From Oscillospiraceae bacterium (GTDB lineage: Bacteria > Bacillota > Clostridia > Oscillospirales > Oscillospiraceae): a stretch of 64,000 bases of DNA. Below, in pieces: positions 35,938-45,635 of the stretch. Every line of letters begins with the position of its first letter. The first letter of the stretch is position 1. The stretch covers positions 1 through 64,000 of the forward strand of contig JAFWRM010000032.1 in the NCBI GenBank assembly GCA_017519975.1, given 5' to 3'. A model generated the notes under the pieces. It was not told where the DNA came from. It searched no databases and saw only the letters and a list, made by a program, of their open reading frames with translations. Both the position numbers and the translations under genes were made by a program.

Positions 35938-38178
35938 TCAAAACAGATTCAGCTGCTGTTCTTCCGTGTCCTCCTGCTTCAGAAGGGCGCCCGCGGCGGG
36001 AAGGCTTCGCACGCGGTAACGGGAGACGTTGCGTATGGAGGAATCCTGCAGAAGTTCGGCCCGGTCCACCTTGTATTTCTTCTTCAGCGTCACCACGGCG
36101 ACGCCCTGGGTGGAGCGGGTGGTCTTCAGCGGGATCAGCGAAGAGCTGCAGATCAGCGCCCGGCCTTCGTCGGTGTGTACGGCCAGATCCAGGTCGCCGT
36201 GCAGCATGAGCACGCTGCGCAGGGGGGACCGGTCGCTGTAGGCGCCGGTCAGCTTGCGGCGGTTCGTCTTGGTGACGTAGGCATCCAGCGGCACCCGGGC
36301 AGCCTTGCCGTTTTCAAAGAAGAATACCAGCTGGCCGGAATAGTCTCCGGGAAGGATCATGCACAGGACGGATTCACCCTCGTCCATGCCCAGGGCCGAG
36401 GGCAGATACGTGCCCAGAGCGGAGGCCTTGGTCGCCTCAAAATCGGCGGCCCGGGTCTTGTAGACCTGGCACTTATCGGTAAATATCAGCATTTCGGAGG
36501 TGTTGTCCGCCTCAAAGGTCTGCAGCAGGCCGTCGTTCTCCTTGTATTTCTGCTCGCTGCTCATGCGCAGCGACTGCGCGGTGATCTTCTTGAAATACCC
36601 CTCGCGGGAGAGAAACAGCGTGACGGGGAAGCTCTCCGGACCTTCCTCCTCCTCGTCGGCCTGCACCATGTCTTCATAGACGATGGTCGTGCGCCGGGGC
36701 TCGCCGTACTTCTTCATGACCTGCTTCAGCTCCGCCGTCATGGTGCTGCGGATGCGGCGCCGGCTGTTGAGAAGCTCCTCCAGGTCCGCGATCTGCTTTT
36801 CCAGCTCGTCCAGCTCGGCGGTGCGCTTCAGGATGTACTCGCGGTTGATGTTGCGGAGCTTGATCTCCGCCACGTAATCCGCCTGAATCTCGTCGATGCC
36901 GAAGCCGATCATCAGGTTCGGCACCACGTCGGCTTCCGCCTCGGTATTGCGGATGATGGCGATGGCCCGGTCGATGTCCAGCAGGATCTTCTGCAGGCCC
37001 TGCAGAAGGTGCATCTTCTCCTTCTTGCCGGTCAGCTCATGGTAGGTGCGCCGCCGGATGCACTCGGCGCGCCAGGCGCACCACTCCTCCAGCAGCTCGC
37101 GCACGCCCATGACCTTCGGCGTGCCGCCGATCAGCACGTTGAAGTTGCAGGGGTAGCTGTCCATCAGCGGGGTCAGGCGGAACAGACGCGCCATCACCTT
37201 TTCCGGATCGGCGCCGCGCTTCAGGTCGATGGCGATCTTCAGGCCGGACAGATCCGTCTCGTCCCGGGTATCGGCGATCTCCTTCAGCTTTCCCGCCTTC
37301 ACCAGCTCGGCGATCTTGTCGATGACGGCCTCGGCGGTGGTGGTGTAGGGGATCTCGTACACCTCGATCAGGTTCTCTTCCTTCACGTAGCGCCACTTGC
37401 TGCGCACGCGGAAACTGCCCTTGCCGGTGCGGTAGATCTCCGCCATTTCGGAAACGTTGAAGATCAGCTCGCCGCCGGTGGGGAAGTCCGGCGCGGGCAT
37501 GGTGGTCATGATGTCATGGTTCGGGTCGTTCAGCAGGTCGATGGTCGTCTGGCACACCTCGCTGAGGTTGAAGCCGCAGATGTTGCAGGCCATGCCCACG
37601 GCGATGCCGATGTTGGAATTTACCAGAATGTTCGGAAAGGTGGTGGGCAGCAGGGTCGGCTCCTTCATGGTGCCGTCGTAGTTGTCCGCCATCTCCACCG
37701 TATCCTTGCCGATCTCACCGAACAGTTCGCGGCAGATGTCGGAGAGCTTTGCCTCCGTGTAGCGGGAGGCGGCGTACGACATGTCGCGCGAGTACACCTT
37801 GCCGAAGTTGCCCTTGCTGTCCACGAAGGGGGTGAGCAGGGCGCCGTACCCCTTGGACAGACGCACCATCGTCTCATAGATGGCGGCGTCTCCGTGAGGA
37901 TTCAGCCGCATGGTGGCGCCCACGATGTTGGCGCTTTTGGTCCGCCCGCCCGTCAGCAGACCCATGGTGTACATGGTGTACAGCAGCTTGCGGTGACTGG
38001 GCTTGAACCCGTCGATCTCCGGAAGCGCGCGGGAGACGATCACGCTCATGGCGTAGGGCATGTAGTTGGTCTCCAGCGTTTCCGTGATGGCCTGCTCCGT
38101 CACCTCGGCCTGCAGGCCCATCACGTTCGGGTTGTTCTTGTTTTTCGGCTCTTCGCGTTCTTTTTTCTTCTTAGCCAT
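35938..38178 (-). CDS. parC: DNA topoisomerase IV subunit A
   Basis: Type II topoisomerase cleavage subunit, 746 aa. It has the breakage-reunion domain (MPYAMSVIVSRALPEIDGFKPSHRKLLYTM in pieces), the catalytic Tyr in AASRYTEAKL, and a beta-pinwheel C-terminal domain. No GyrA box (QRRGGxG) was seen, which favours topoisomerase IV over gyrase. It decatenates daughter chromosomes. It lies 27 bp downstream of parE with GGAGGATC as the ribosome site. Confidence 0.92.
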   Translation of the reverse strand: MAKKKKEREEPKNKNNPNVMGLQAEVTEQAITETLETNYMPYAMSVIVSRALPEIDGFKPSHRKLLYTMYTMGLLTGGRTKSANIVGATMRLNPHGDAAIYETMVRLSKGYGALLTPFVDSKGNFGKVYSRDMSYAASRYTEAKLSDICRELFGEIGKDTVEMADNYDGTMKEPTLLPTTFPNILVNSNIGIAVGMACNICGFNLSEVCQTTIDLLNDPNHDIMTTMPAPDFPTGGELIFNVSEMAEIYRTGKGSFRVRSKWRYVKEENLIEVYEIPYTTTAEAVIDKIAELVKAGKLKEIADTRDETDLSGLKIAIDLKRGADPEKVMARLFRLTPLMDSYPCNFNVLIGGTPKVMGVRELLEEWCAWRAECIRRRTYHELTGKKEKMHLLQGLQKILLDIDRAIAIIRNTEAEADVVPNLMIGFGIDEIQADYVAEIKLRNINREYILKRTAELDELEKQIADLEELLNSRRRIRSTMTAELKQVMKKYGEPRRTTIVYEDMVQADEEEEGPESFPVTLFLSREGYFKKITAQSLRMSSEQKYKENDGLLQTFEADNTSEMLIFTDKCQVYKTRAADFEATKASALGTYLPSALGMDEGESVLCMILPGDYSGQLVFFFENGKAARVPLDAYVTKTNRRKLTGAYSDRSPLRSVLMLHGDLDLAVHTDEGRALICSSSLIPLKTTRSTQGVAVVTLKKKYKVDRAELLQDSSIRNVSRYRVRSLPAAGALLKQEDTEEQQLNLF

Positions 38179-38205
38179 GTCAGATCCTCCGGGGGCGGAA
38201 CGTTA

Positions 38206-40194
38206 TCAGGAAAGGTCCGCCAGATCCAGGAACTCGTATCCGTGATCGGCGATGTGCTGCTTTCTTCCGGCCAGGTCGTCGCCCAGCAGCAGGTCGAACA
38301 TGCGCGCGGTCTCCTCGGCGTCCTCCGGCATGACCTTGATCAGCCGGCGGGTCTCCGGGTTCATGGTGGTCATCCACATCATGTCCGCGTCGTTCTCGCC
38401 CAGGCCCTTGCTGCGGCTGATGGTGTATTTCGACCCTTCCAGCTCCTTCAGGATGGCGGCCTTCTCCCGCTCGGAATAGGCGAACCACGTTTTGCCCTTG
38501 CAGTTGATCTCAAACAGAGGGGATTCGGCGATGTACACGAACCCTTCGGTGATGAGCGTCGGCACCAGCCGGTACAGCATGGTGAGGATCAGCGTGCGTA
38601 TCTGGTAGCCGTCCACGTCGGCGTCGGTGCAGATGATCACCTTGCTCCAGCGCAGGTTATCCAGACTGAAGGTGGAAAGCTCCTTGTTCTTCCCGGTCTT
38701 CACCTCCACGCCGCAGCCCAGCACCTTCAGCAGATCGGTGATGATCTCGCTTTTGAAAATGCGGTTGTAGTCCGCCTTCAGGCAGTTCAGGATCTTGCCG
38801 CGCACGGGCATGATGCCCTGAAACTCGGCGTCCCGGCTCTGCTTGCAGGCACCAAGGGCGGAGTCGCCCTCCACGATGTAGATCTCCCGGCGGGAAACGT
38901 CCCGGCTGCGGCAGTCCACGAATTTCTGCACGCGGTTGGCCAGGTCGATGGTGCCCGCCAGCTTTTTGCCGATGTTCAGCCGTGTTTTCTCCGCGGCCTC
39001 GCGGGCGCGCTTGTTGATCAGCACCTGGTCGGCGATCCGGTCGGCCTCCGCGGGATGCTCGATGAAGTAGATCTCCAGCTGGCTGCGGAAAAAGTCCGTC
39101 ATCGCCTCCTGCACGAAGCGGTTGGTGATGGCCTTCTTCGTCTGGTTCTCATAGCTGGTCTGGGTGGAGAAGCAGTTGGTCACCAGGATCAGGCAGTCCT
39201 GCACGTCGGCAAAGGAGATCTTGCTCTCGTTTTTCTGGTATTTGCCCACTTTCTTAATGTGGGCGTCGATGGCGTAGGGAAAGGCGTTCTTTACCGCCTT
39301 TTCCGGCGCGCCGCCGTGCTCCAGCCAGGAGGAGTTGTGGTAGTATTCGATCTTCTGGATCCGGTTGGAGAAGCAGAAGGCCGCCGTCAGGCGCACCTTG
39401 TATTCCGGCTTGTCCTCCCGGTCGCGCCCGCGGCGCTCCGTTTCGATGTATACCGGCGGCGTGAGGTACTGCATGTCCGCGATCTCGTTCACGTAGTCCT
39501 CGATGCCCTTTTCGTAGAAGAACTCCCGCTCCTCAAAGCCGCTGTCCGTCTGGTTGCGGAACAGAAAACGCACGCCGGGGTTCACCACGGCCTGACGCTT
39601 CAGCACGTCCGTATAGTACTCGGGGGGGACGGCGATGTCCGTGAAAACCTCCAGGTCCGGCCGCCAGTGGGTGCGGGTGCCGGTGCGCCGGCCCTTGAAG
39701 GGCTGCTTGACCAGCTCGCCGTCGATCTCGCCCTTTTTGAAGGCAAGGTCGTACTGAAAGCCGTCGCGCCAGACGGTCACGTCCATGTATTCCGAGGCGT
39801 ACTGGGTGGCGCAGGAGCCCAGACCGTTGAGGCCGAGGCTGTATTCGTAGTTCTCCGTCTCTTCGTTGCTGTATTTTCCGCCGGCGTACAGCTCGCAGAA
39901 TACCAGCTCCCAGTTGTAGCGACCCTCCGCGGCGTTCCAGTCCACGGGGCAGCCGCGGCCGAAGTCTTCCACCTGAACGGAAAGGTCGGCAAAGCGGGTC
40001 ACGATGATCTCGCTGCCGTGTCCCTCTCTGGCTTCGTCTATGGAGTTGGACAGGATCTCGAACACTGCGTGTTCGCAGCCGTCCAGCCCGTCGGAGCCGA
40101 AGATGACGCCCGGACGCTTCCGGACGCGGTCGGCCCCCTTGAGGCTGACGATGCTTTCGTTATCGTACGTCTGCCTGTTTGCTGCTTTCTTCAT
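38206..40194 (-). CDS. parE: DNA topoisomerase IV subunit B
   Basis: ATPase subunit of type II topoisomerase, 662 aa. It has a GHKL ATPase domain (ILSNSIDEAREGHG, GLNGLGSCATQ), a transducer, and the Toprim domain (EGDSALGACKQSRD, PVRGKILN, TDADVDGYQIRTL). The ATG at 40194 is preferred because it lies behind CAGGGGATTTTC. A well-formed sigma-A promoter sits upstream. It pairs with parC; a few substitutions in standard motifs (for example GACKQSRD where most have GSAKQGRD) are worth noting. Confidence 0.93.
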   Translation of the reverse strand: MKKAANRQTYDNESIVSLKGADRVRKRPGVIFGSDGLDGCEHAVFEILSNSIDEAREGHGSEIIVTRFADLSVQVEDFGRGCPVDWNAAEGRYNWELVFCELYAGGKYSNEETENYEYSLGLNGLGSCATQYASEYMDVTVWRDGFQYDLAFKKGEIDGELVKQPFKGRRTGTRTHWRPDLEVFTDIAVPPEYYTDVLKRQAVVNPGVRFLFRNQTDSGFEEREFFYEKGIEDYVNEIADMQYLTPPVYIETERRGRDREDKPEYKVRLTAAFCFSNRIQKIEYYHNSSWLEHGGAPEKAVKNAFPYAIDAHIKKVGKYQKNESKISFADVQDCLILVTNCFSTQTSYENQTKKAITNRFVQEAMTDFFRSQLEIYFIEHPAEADRIADQVLINKRAREAAEKTRLNIGKKLAGTIDLANRVQKFVDCRSRDVSRREIYIVEGDSALGACKQSRDAEFQGIMPVRGKILNCLKADYNRIFKSEIITDLLKVLGCGVEVKTGKNKELSTFSLDNLRWSKVIICTDADVDGYQIRTLILTMLYRLVPTLITEGFVYIAESPLFEINCKGKTWFAYSEREKAAILKELEGSKYTISRSKGLGENDADMMWMTTMNPETRRLIKVMPEDAEETARMFDLLLGDDLAGRKQHIADHGYEFLDLADLS

Positions 40195-40250
40195 GAAAAT
40201 CCCCTGTATGCTATATGTTGTTGGATCGGATGACACAATACCACTTATAT

Positions 40251-40279
40251 AGTATAACCCATACGCCGCCGCGTTTCAA
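40251..40279 (-). promoter_or_regulatory. Sigma-A promoter of parE-parC
   Basis: Reverse-strand TTGAAA (40279-40274), 17-bp spacer, TATACT (40256-40251), about 57 bp before the parE start. Confidence 0.75.
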
Positions 40280-40402
40280 CACAAACTTCCCCGGCCGCCC
40301 GGAGCCAGACGCACCGCCCGGCCTTCGGAGCGCGGGGGAGGGAGCGGCGCGGGGCACGACGGGGAAGAGAGGAAAAAACAGCGGAAAAATGAGAAAAAAC
40401 CC

Positions 40403-40431
40403 TTGTTTTTTGTCTTCCGGTCTGCTAAAAT
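40403..40431 (+). promoter_or_regulatory. Sigma-A promoter of rpsB-tsf
   Basis: TTGTTT (40403-40408), 17-bp spacer, TAAAAT (40426-40431). The roughly 100-nt leader to rpsB contains a GC-rich hairpin (GGGCCGGGTGCC with GGTCGGCCCGG), a possible S2 autoregulatory site, which is inference. Confidence 0.65.
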
Positions 40432-40535
40432 ACACGGGCATTACGCACGGGGGCGGACTTCGGGCCGGGTGCCGAAAGGTCGGCCCGGGGGATGAAGTTC
40501 CCGGAGGTAAAAACATTTTTCAGGAGGAGATACCA

Positions 40536-41284
<749 letters not shown>

Positions 41285-41285
<1 letters not shown>

Positions 41286-42202
41286 TGGCATTTACCGCAC
41301 AGGACGTTAAGAATCTTCGTGAGATGACCGGCGTCGGCATGATGGACTGCAAGAAGGCCCTGACCGCCGCCGACGGCGACGTGGAAAAGGCCATCGAGTG
41401 GCTGCGCGAGAAGGGCCTTGCCGCCGCGCAGAAGAAGGCCGGCCGTATCGCCGCTGAGGGCATGGCGTACGCCGCCATCATCGACGGCGTGGGCGTCGTG
41501 GTCGAGGTCAACGCCGAGACCGACTTCGTTGCCAAGAACGAAAAGTTCGTGGACTACGTCAAGGGCGTGGCGGCCGTCGTCGCCAAGGAAGCCCCGGCCG
41601 ATCTGGAGGCCCTTCTGGCCGCTCCCTACGGCAACGGCAAGACTGTTGTCGAGCAGCAGCAGGAGATGGTCCTCGTCATCGGCGAGAACATCAACGTGCG
41701 CCGCTTCGCCCGGTACGATACCGGCGTGAACGTGCCTTACATCCACGCCGGCGGCAAGATCGGCGTCATGGTGAACATGGAAGTCGAGAACATCGCCGAC
41801 GAGGCCGCTCTGACCGAGCTGGGCAAGGACGTCGCGATGCAGATCGCCGCCATGAACCCCGCGTTCCTCGACAAGTCCCAGGTGGACGCCTCCACCCTGG
41901 ATAAGGAGAAGGAAATCCTCACCGTTCAGGCGAAGCAGGATCCGAAGAACGCCAACAAGCCCGACAACATCATCGAGAAGATGGTCATGGGCCGCATCGG
42001 CAAGTACTATGAGGAGAACTGCCTGATGCAGCAGGCCTTCGTCAAGGAGAACAAGATCTCCGTCGAGAAGCACGTGGCCGAGGTCGCCAAGCAGCTGGGC
42101 GGCAAGATCACCGTCAAGTCCTTCACCCGGTTCGAGAAGGGCGAGGGCATCGAGAAGAAGGAAGAGAATCTCGCCGCTGAGATCGCTTCCATGATCAAAT
42201 AA
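41285..42202 (+). CDS. tsf: Elongation factor Ts
   Basis: Guanine nucleotide exchange factor for EF-Tu, 305 aa, the long form. N-terminal UBA-like domain (VKNLREMTGVGMMDCKKAL), TDFVAKN signature, two EF-Ts dimerisation subdomains and a C-terminal coiled helix. It shares the rpsB transcript and is followed by a strong terminator. Confidence 0.99.
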
Positions 42203-42220
42203 GATATCCGGAAACAGGCG

Positions 42221-42250
42221 AAAGCCCGGGCCGTTCCGCCCGGGCTTTTG
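42221..42250 (+). terminator. Rho-independent terminator of rpsB-tsf
   Basis: Stem AAAGCCCGGGC paired with GCCCGGGCTTTT, loop CGTTCC, T run after the stem, 18 bp beyond the tsf stop. Confidence 0.9.
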
Positions 42251-42262
42251 TTCTGACCGATA

Positions 42263-42290
42263 TATTTACGATAATAGAATTATGTAAATA
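42263..42290. repeat. AT-rich dyad site 1
   Basis: Left half TTTACGATAAT, spacer AGA, right half ATTATGTAAAT. First of six related dyads in the 42-52 kb region. It lies 13 bp after the tsf terminator and about 30 bp before the -35 box of the ABC operon promoter. Confidence 0.75.
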
Positions 42291-42319
42291 AAATGCCCGT
42301 TTCGCGGGCGAATCGGCAC

Positions 42320-42348
42320 TTGACAGCGGAGGCGTCCCGTGGTATTAT
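42320..42348 (+). promoter_or_regulatory. Sigma-A promoter of the metal/oxyanion ABC operon
   Basis: TTGACA (42320-42325), 17-bp spacer, TATTAT (42343-42348). Transcription would start near 42355 and produce a leader of about 255 nt. Confidence 0.85.
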
Positions 42349-42355
42349 CCGCACA

Positions 42356-42610
42356 TACTGATTCCGAGCTGAACGGCCTGTGGCAATGGCTATGGCCGCC
42401 AGCCTGACCGCGTTCGCGGTCACTGAGTCATGTTGGAAACGGCATGGCTTTCCGTGTTTGAGAAGGAAGCAGCAGCCGGGGGCGGAAAGTGCCCCCATTG
42501 TGTACGCATGCATGCGCAGGCTGTTTCCGCAGCCTGCGCTTTTTTGCGTCCTTTTCCCGCAACGGGGAAACATATTACGCCTGAAGTATTCAGAAAGGGG
42601 GGAAGCAAAC
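42356..42610 (+). promoter_or_regulatory. Structured leader with intrinsic terminator; candidate riboswitch
   Basis: The transcribed leader holds hairpins GACCGC-GTTC-GCGGTC, GGGGGC with GCCCCC, and a complex fold around GTTGGAAACGGCATGG. It ends with a Rho-independent terminator (42514-42546) 65 nt before the permease start. This aptamer-plus-terminator layout points to metabolite-dependent attenuation. I cannot assign the class; molybdenum/tungsten-cofactor or cobalamin types are candidates from the operon's content only. Confidence 0.6.
42514..42546 (+). terminator. Leader terminator before the ABC operon
   Basis: Stem GCGCAGGCTG paired with CAGCCTGCGC around a short loop, followed by TTTTTTG, placed between the promoter and the first structural gene. 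Confidence 0.88.
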
Positions 42611-43654
42611 GTGAAAACAAACGGCAAGGTCCGGCGGCTGGGGCCGGTGATCGCGGTGCTGGCCGCGCTTCTTGTGATCGCCGTTTTTGTTTCCTTCCTG
42701 CTGGGGCGTTACCCCATATCCATCGGCCAGGCCTTCGGCATTCTTGCCGACGGTCTGCTGAATAAGCTCGGGCTGCCCGGACGCGTGGACGTCACCTGGA
42801 CGGGCACGCAGGCATCCCTTCTGCTGAATCACCGTCTGCCCAGGATCCTTCTGGCGTGCCTGGTGGGGTGCTGCCTTTCCACCGCCGGTGCCGCGTATCA
42901 GGGGGTGTTCCAGAACCCGATGGCGGCCCCGGACATCCTGGGAGCCTCCTCCGGCGCTGCCTTCGGCGCGGCGCTGGCCATCCTGCTGCATCTCGGCAGC
43001 GCGATGGTCGTCGTTATGGCCTTTTGCGGCAGCATGCTGACGGTGCTGCTGGTCATCTATACCGGTAACCATCTGCGTGGAAAAAAGGCCGTCGGTCTGA
43101 TCCTGGCGGGCATCATGATCGGCTCCCTGGTGTCTTCCGGCACGTCCTTCATCAAGCTGGTGGCGGACCCGGAGAACGAGCTGCCGGCCATTACCTACTG
43201 GCTCATGGGCAGCCTGAACGGCACGAAGCCGTCGGACGTTCTGTTCGCGCTGATACCCATGGTGATCGGGTGCGTGCCGCTGTTTCTGCTGCGGTGGCGC
43301 GTCAACGTGCTGACCATGGGGGACGACGAATGCCGCACCATGGGCGTGAACGCCTCGCGGCTGCGGGTGACGGTGATCCTTCTGGCCACGTTGATAACGG
43401 CGGCCAGCGTGTCCGTCAGCGGTACCATCGGATGGATCGGCCTCGTGATCCCGCACTTTTCCCGGCGGCTGGTGGGCAACAACTATAAAAAGCTGATGCC
43501 GGTGACCATGCTGTTCGGTGCGCTGTTCCTGCTGCTGGTGGACGACGTGTCCCGCAATCTGTTCACGACGGAGATCCCCATTGGGATCCTCACCTCCGTC
43601 ATCGGGGTGCCGTTCTTCCTGTATCTCATCTCGGGAGAGGGGGACAGGCTATGA
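42611..43654 (+). CDS. FecCD/BtuC-family ABC permease
   Basis: Permease of 347 aa with about ten helices, of the type II importer family (BtuC, FecCD, MolB). FecCD motifs: AGCCLSTAGAAYQGVFQNPMAAPDILG-like (GCCLSTAGAAYQGVFQNPMA), LAGIMIGSLVSSG and GTIGWIGLVIPHFSRRLVG. Start GTG with GGGGGGAAGC. Its stop overlaps the ATPase start (ATGA). The substrate-binding protein suggests a MolBCA-like molybdate/tungstate system or an iron-chelate importer. Confidence 0.92.
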   Translation: MKTNGKVRRLGPVIAVLAALLVIAVFVSFLLGRYPISIGQAFGILADGLLNKLGLPGRVDVTWTGTQASLLLNHRLPRILLACLVGCCLSTAGAAYQGVFQNPMAAPDILGASSGAAFGAALAILLHLGSAMVVVMAFCGSMLTVLLVIYTGNHLRGKKAVGLILAGIMIGSLVSSGTSFIKLVADPENELPAITYWLMGSLNGTKPSDVLFALIPMVIGCVPLFLLRWRVNVLTMGDDECRTMGVNASRLRVTVILLATLITAASVSVSGTIGWIGLVIPHFSRRLVGNNYKKLMPVTMLFGALFLLLVDDVSRNLFTTEIPIGILTSVIGVPFFLYLISGEGDRL

Positions 43655-44445
43655 GCATCCGCGCGGAGGACATCCGCTTTTCCTATGGGGATCACGACGT
43701 GCTGAAGGGCGTGAGCTTCGAGGCGCAGCCGGGTGAGTTCCTGTCCGTTCTCGGACCCAACGGCGTGGGCAAAAGCACGCTGTTCCGCTGCCTGCTGGGG
43801 CTGCTGAAGCCCTCGGCGGGGCGCACCCTTATCGACGGACGCGATACGGCACAGATGAGCGCGGCGGAAATGGCGCACCGCATCGCCTACATTCCCCAGT
43901 CCCACGCCCCTGTCTTCAACTACACCGTGGAGGATATGGTGCTGATGGGCACCACGGCCGGCCTCGGCCGATTCTCCTCTCCGGGCAGGGCACAGCGGAA
44001 GCTTGTCGGTGAAGTCATGGAATGGCTGGGCATAAAAGATCTGGCGGACAGCGGCTACCAGAACATCAGCGGCGGCCAGCGCCAGATGGTGCTGATCGCC
44101 CGGGCCCTGGCCCAGCAGGCCAGGATCCTGATCATGGACGAGCCCTCCTCAAGTCTGGACCTGGGCAACCGGATCAGGGTGATGAAAACAGTCAAGCGCC
44201 TCACCGGGGAGGGGTATACGGTGATCCAGTCAACCCACGACCCGGATCAGGCCTTTTTCTACTCCGACCGCATCCTGGCCATGAAGGACGGTCAGGTTCT
44301 GGCCTGCGGGCCGGCGAAGGACATTGTGAAGGATACAATCATCTCTGAGCTTTACGGCGCGGAGGTGGAAGTATACAGCCTGCGGGAGGACACGGTGCGT
44401 GTCACCCTTCCCGCGGAGACTCATGGACACTCAAAGGAGGAGTAA
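43651..44445 (+). CDS. FecE/BtuD-family ABC transporter ATP-binding protein
   Basis: ATPase subunit, 264 aa. Walker A GPNGVGKST, Q loop YIPQSHAP, signature SGGQRQMVLIARAL, Walker B ILIMDEPSSSLD, and H loop QSTHDP. It overlaps the permease by four bases and is followed two bases later by the substrate-binding protein gene, forming a complete importer operon. Confidence 0.95.
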   Translation: MSIRAEDIRFSYGDHDVLKGVSFEAQPGEFLSVLGPNGVGKSTLFRCLLGLLKPSAGRTLIDGRDTAQMSAAEMAHRIAYIPQSHAPVFNYTVEDMVLMGTTAGLGRFSSPGRAQRKLVGEVMEWLGIKDLADSGYQNISGGQRQMVLIARALAQQARILIMDEPSSSLDLGNRIRVMKTVKRLTGEGYTVIQSTHDPDQAFFYSDRILAMKDGQVLACGPAKDIVKDTIISELYGAEVEVYSLREDTVRVTLPAETHGHSKEE

Positions 44446-44447
44446 CA

Positions 44448-45635
44448 ATGAAAAAACTTATCGCACTGTTGCTGGCGCTGACCCTTCTGGCAGGCCTGGC
44501 GGCCTGCGGAGCAAAGACAGAGCCCGCAACGCCGGAGGAGACGACCCCGGCGGAGGAGACGGTGCAGCCGGAGCAGGCGGAGGATCCGGAACAGCCGGAT
44601 GAAACACCGGAGCCGGAAGCGGCGGAACCCGAAACGCCGGAAGAGCCCGCGGCGCCGGAGACGGTGACGTTTACGGACGACTGCGGCCGGACGGTAGAGC
44701 TTCCGGCTTCCATCACCCGCATTGTTCCCACCGGAGGCCTGGCGCAGATCGCGTTGTTCGCCAATGCCCCGGAGATGTTTGTTGGCCTTGCCACCGACTG
44801 GTCCGACGCTGCTAAAGAGTATATTCCTGCAGAGTATCAGGATCTGCCTGTTCTTGGGGCTCTGTATGGCTCGGCCGATCTGAATCTGGAGGAACTGGCC
44901 GTTGCCGATCCTCAGGTGATCATCGACCTGGGTGAGGCCAAGAAGAGCATCGTCGAAGACATGGACGACATGCAGACCCAAACGTCCATCCCTTCCATCC
45001 ATATTGAGGCCACGCTTGCCACCATGCCCGACGCTTACCGCAGGCTCGGCGCTCTGTTGGGCAAGGAGGAACGAGCGGAGCAGATCGCTGCCTTCTGCGA
45101 GCGGATTTACGCCCGCACGGTTTCCATCATGGAGCAGGTGGGAGAGAACAAGGTCACTGCTCTTTATGTTGTCGGAGATAAAGGGCTGAATGTGATCGCA
45201 AACGGTTCCTTCCATGCGGAGGTGTTTGACCTGCTGACGGAAAACGTCGCTGTGGTGGAAAACCCTGCCGGCAAGGGCTCGGGAAATGAAGTGACCATGG
45301 AGCAGATCGCCCTGTGGGATCCGGAATTTGTTGTGTTTGGGCCGGACAGCATTTATGATACCGTTACGGAAACGGATACCTGGAAAGATATGACGGCCAT
45401 CACGAACGGAAACTACGTGGAGGTTCCCTATGGTCCGGATAACTGGATGGGAATGCCGCCTTCCGTGCAGCGTTATCTGAGCATGATCTGGCTGACAGCC
45501 GTGCTCTATCCGGACTACTGTGATTACGACGTTAAGGCAGAGGTAAAGGAGTGCTACGAGCTTTTGTACAGTGCTGAGCTGACGGACGAACAGTACACCG
45601 CACTGACCGAAAGCGCCTTCCTTCCGACGGAATGA
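44448..45635 (+). CDS. Substrate-binding lipoprotein of the metal/oxyanion importer
   Basis: A 395-aa periplasmic-binding-protein-like lipoprotein (lipobox LAGLAAC, lipidated Cys20) with a long acidic Pro/Glu linker (about 24-75), then a class III binding protein fold (TFTDDCGRTVELPASITRIVPTG). The motif YGPDNWMGMPPSVQRYLSMIWL, which I associate with MolA-like rather than siderophore-binding members, is present. The codon usage from about 44.76 kb is less GC-rich than its neighbours. Start behind AAAGGAGGAG. It overlaps the NTPase gene by four bases. Confidence 0.9.
   Translation: MKKLIALLLALTLLAGLAACGAKTEPATPEETTPAEETVQPEQAEDPEQPDETPEPEAAEPETPEEPAAPETVTFTDDCGRTVELPASITRIVPTGGLAQIALFANAPEMFVGLATDWSDAAKEYIPAEYQDLPVLGALYGSADLNLEELAVADPQVIIDLGEAKKSIVEDMDDMQTQTSIPSIHIEATLATMPDAYRRLGALLGKEERAEQIAAFCERIYARTVSIMEQVGENKVTALYVVGDKGLNVIANGSFHAEVFDLLTENVAVVENPAGKGSGNEVTMEQIALWDPEFVVFGPDSIYDTVTETDTWKDMTAITNGNYVEVPYGPDNWMGMPPSVQRYLSMIWLTAVLYPDYCDYDVKAEVKECYELLYSAELTDEQYTALTESAFLPTE

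Noticed and set aside
36175..40233. Long antisense open frame of about 1350 codons across parC and parE
   Set aside because: It runs antisense to two well-supported genes. In GC-rich coding DNA such frames arise from codon bias; no ribosome site or homology-like motif supports it.
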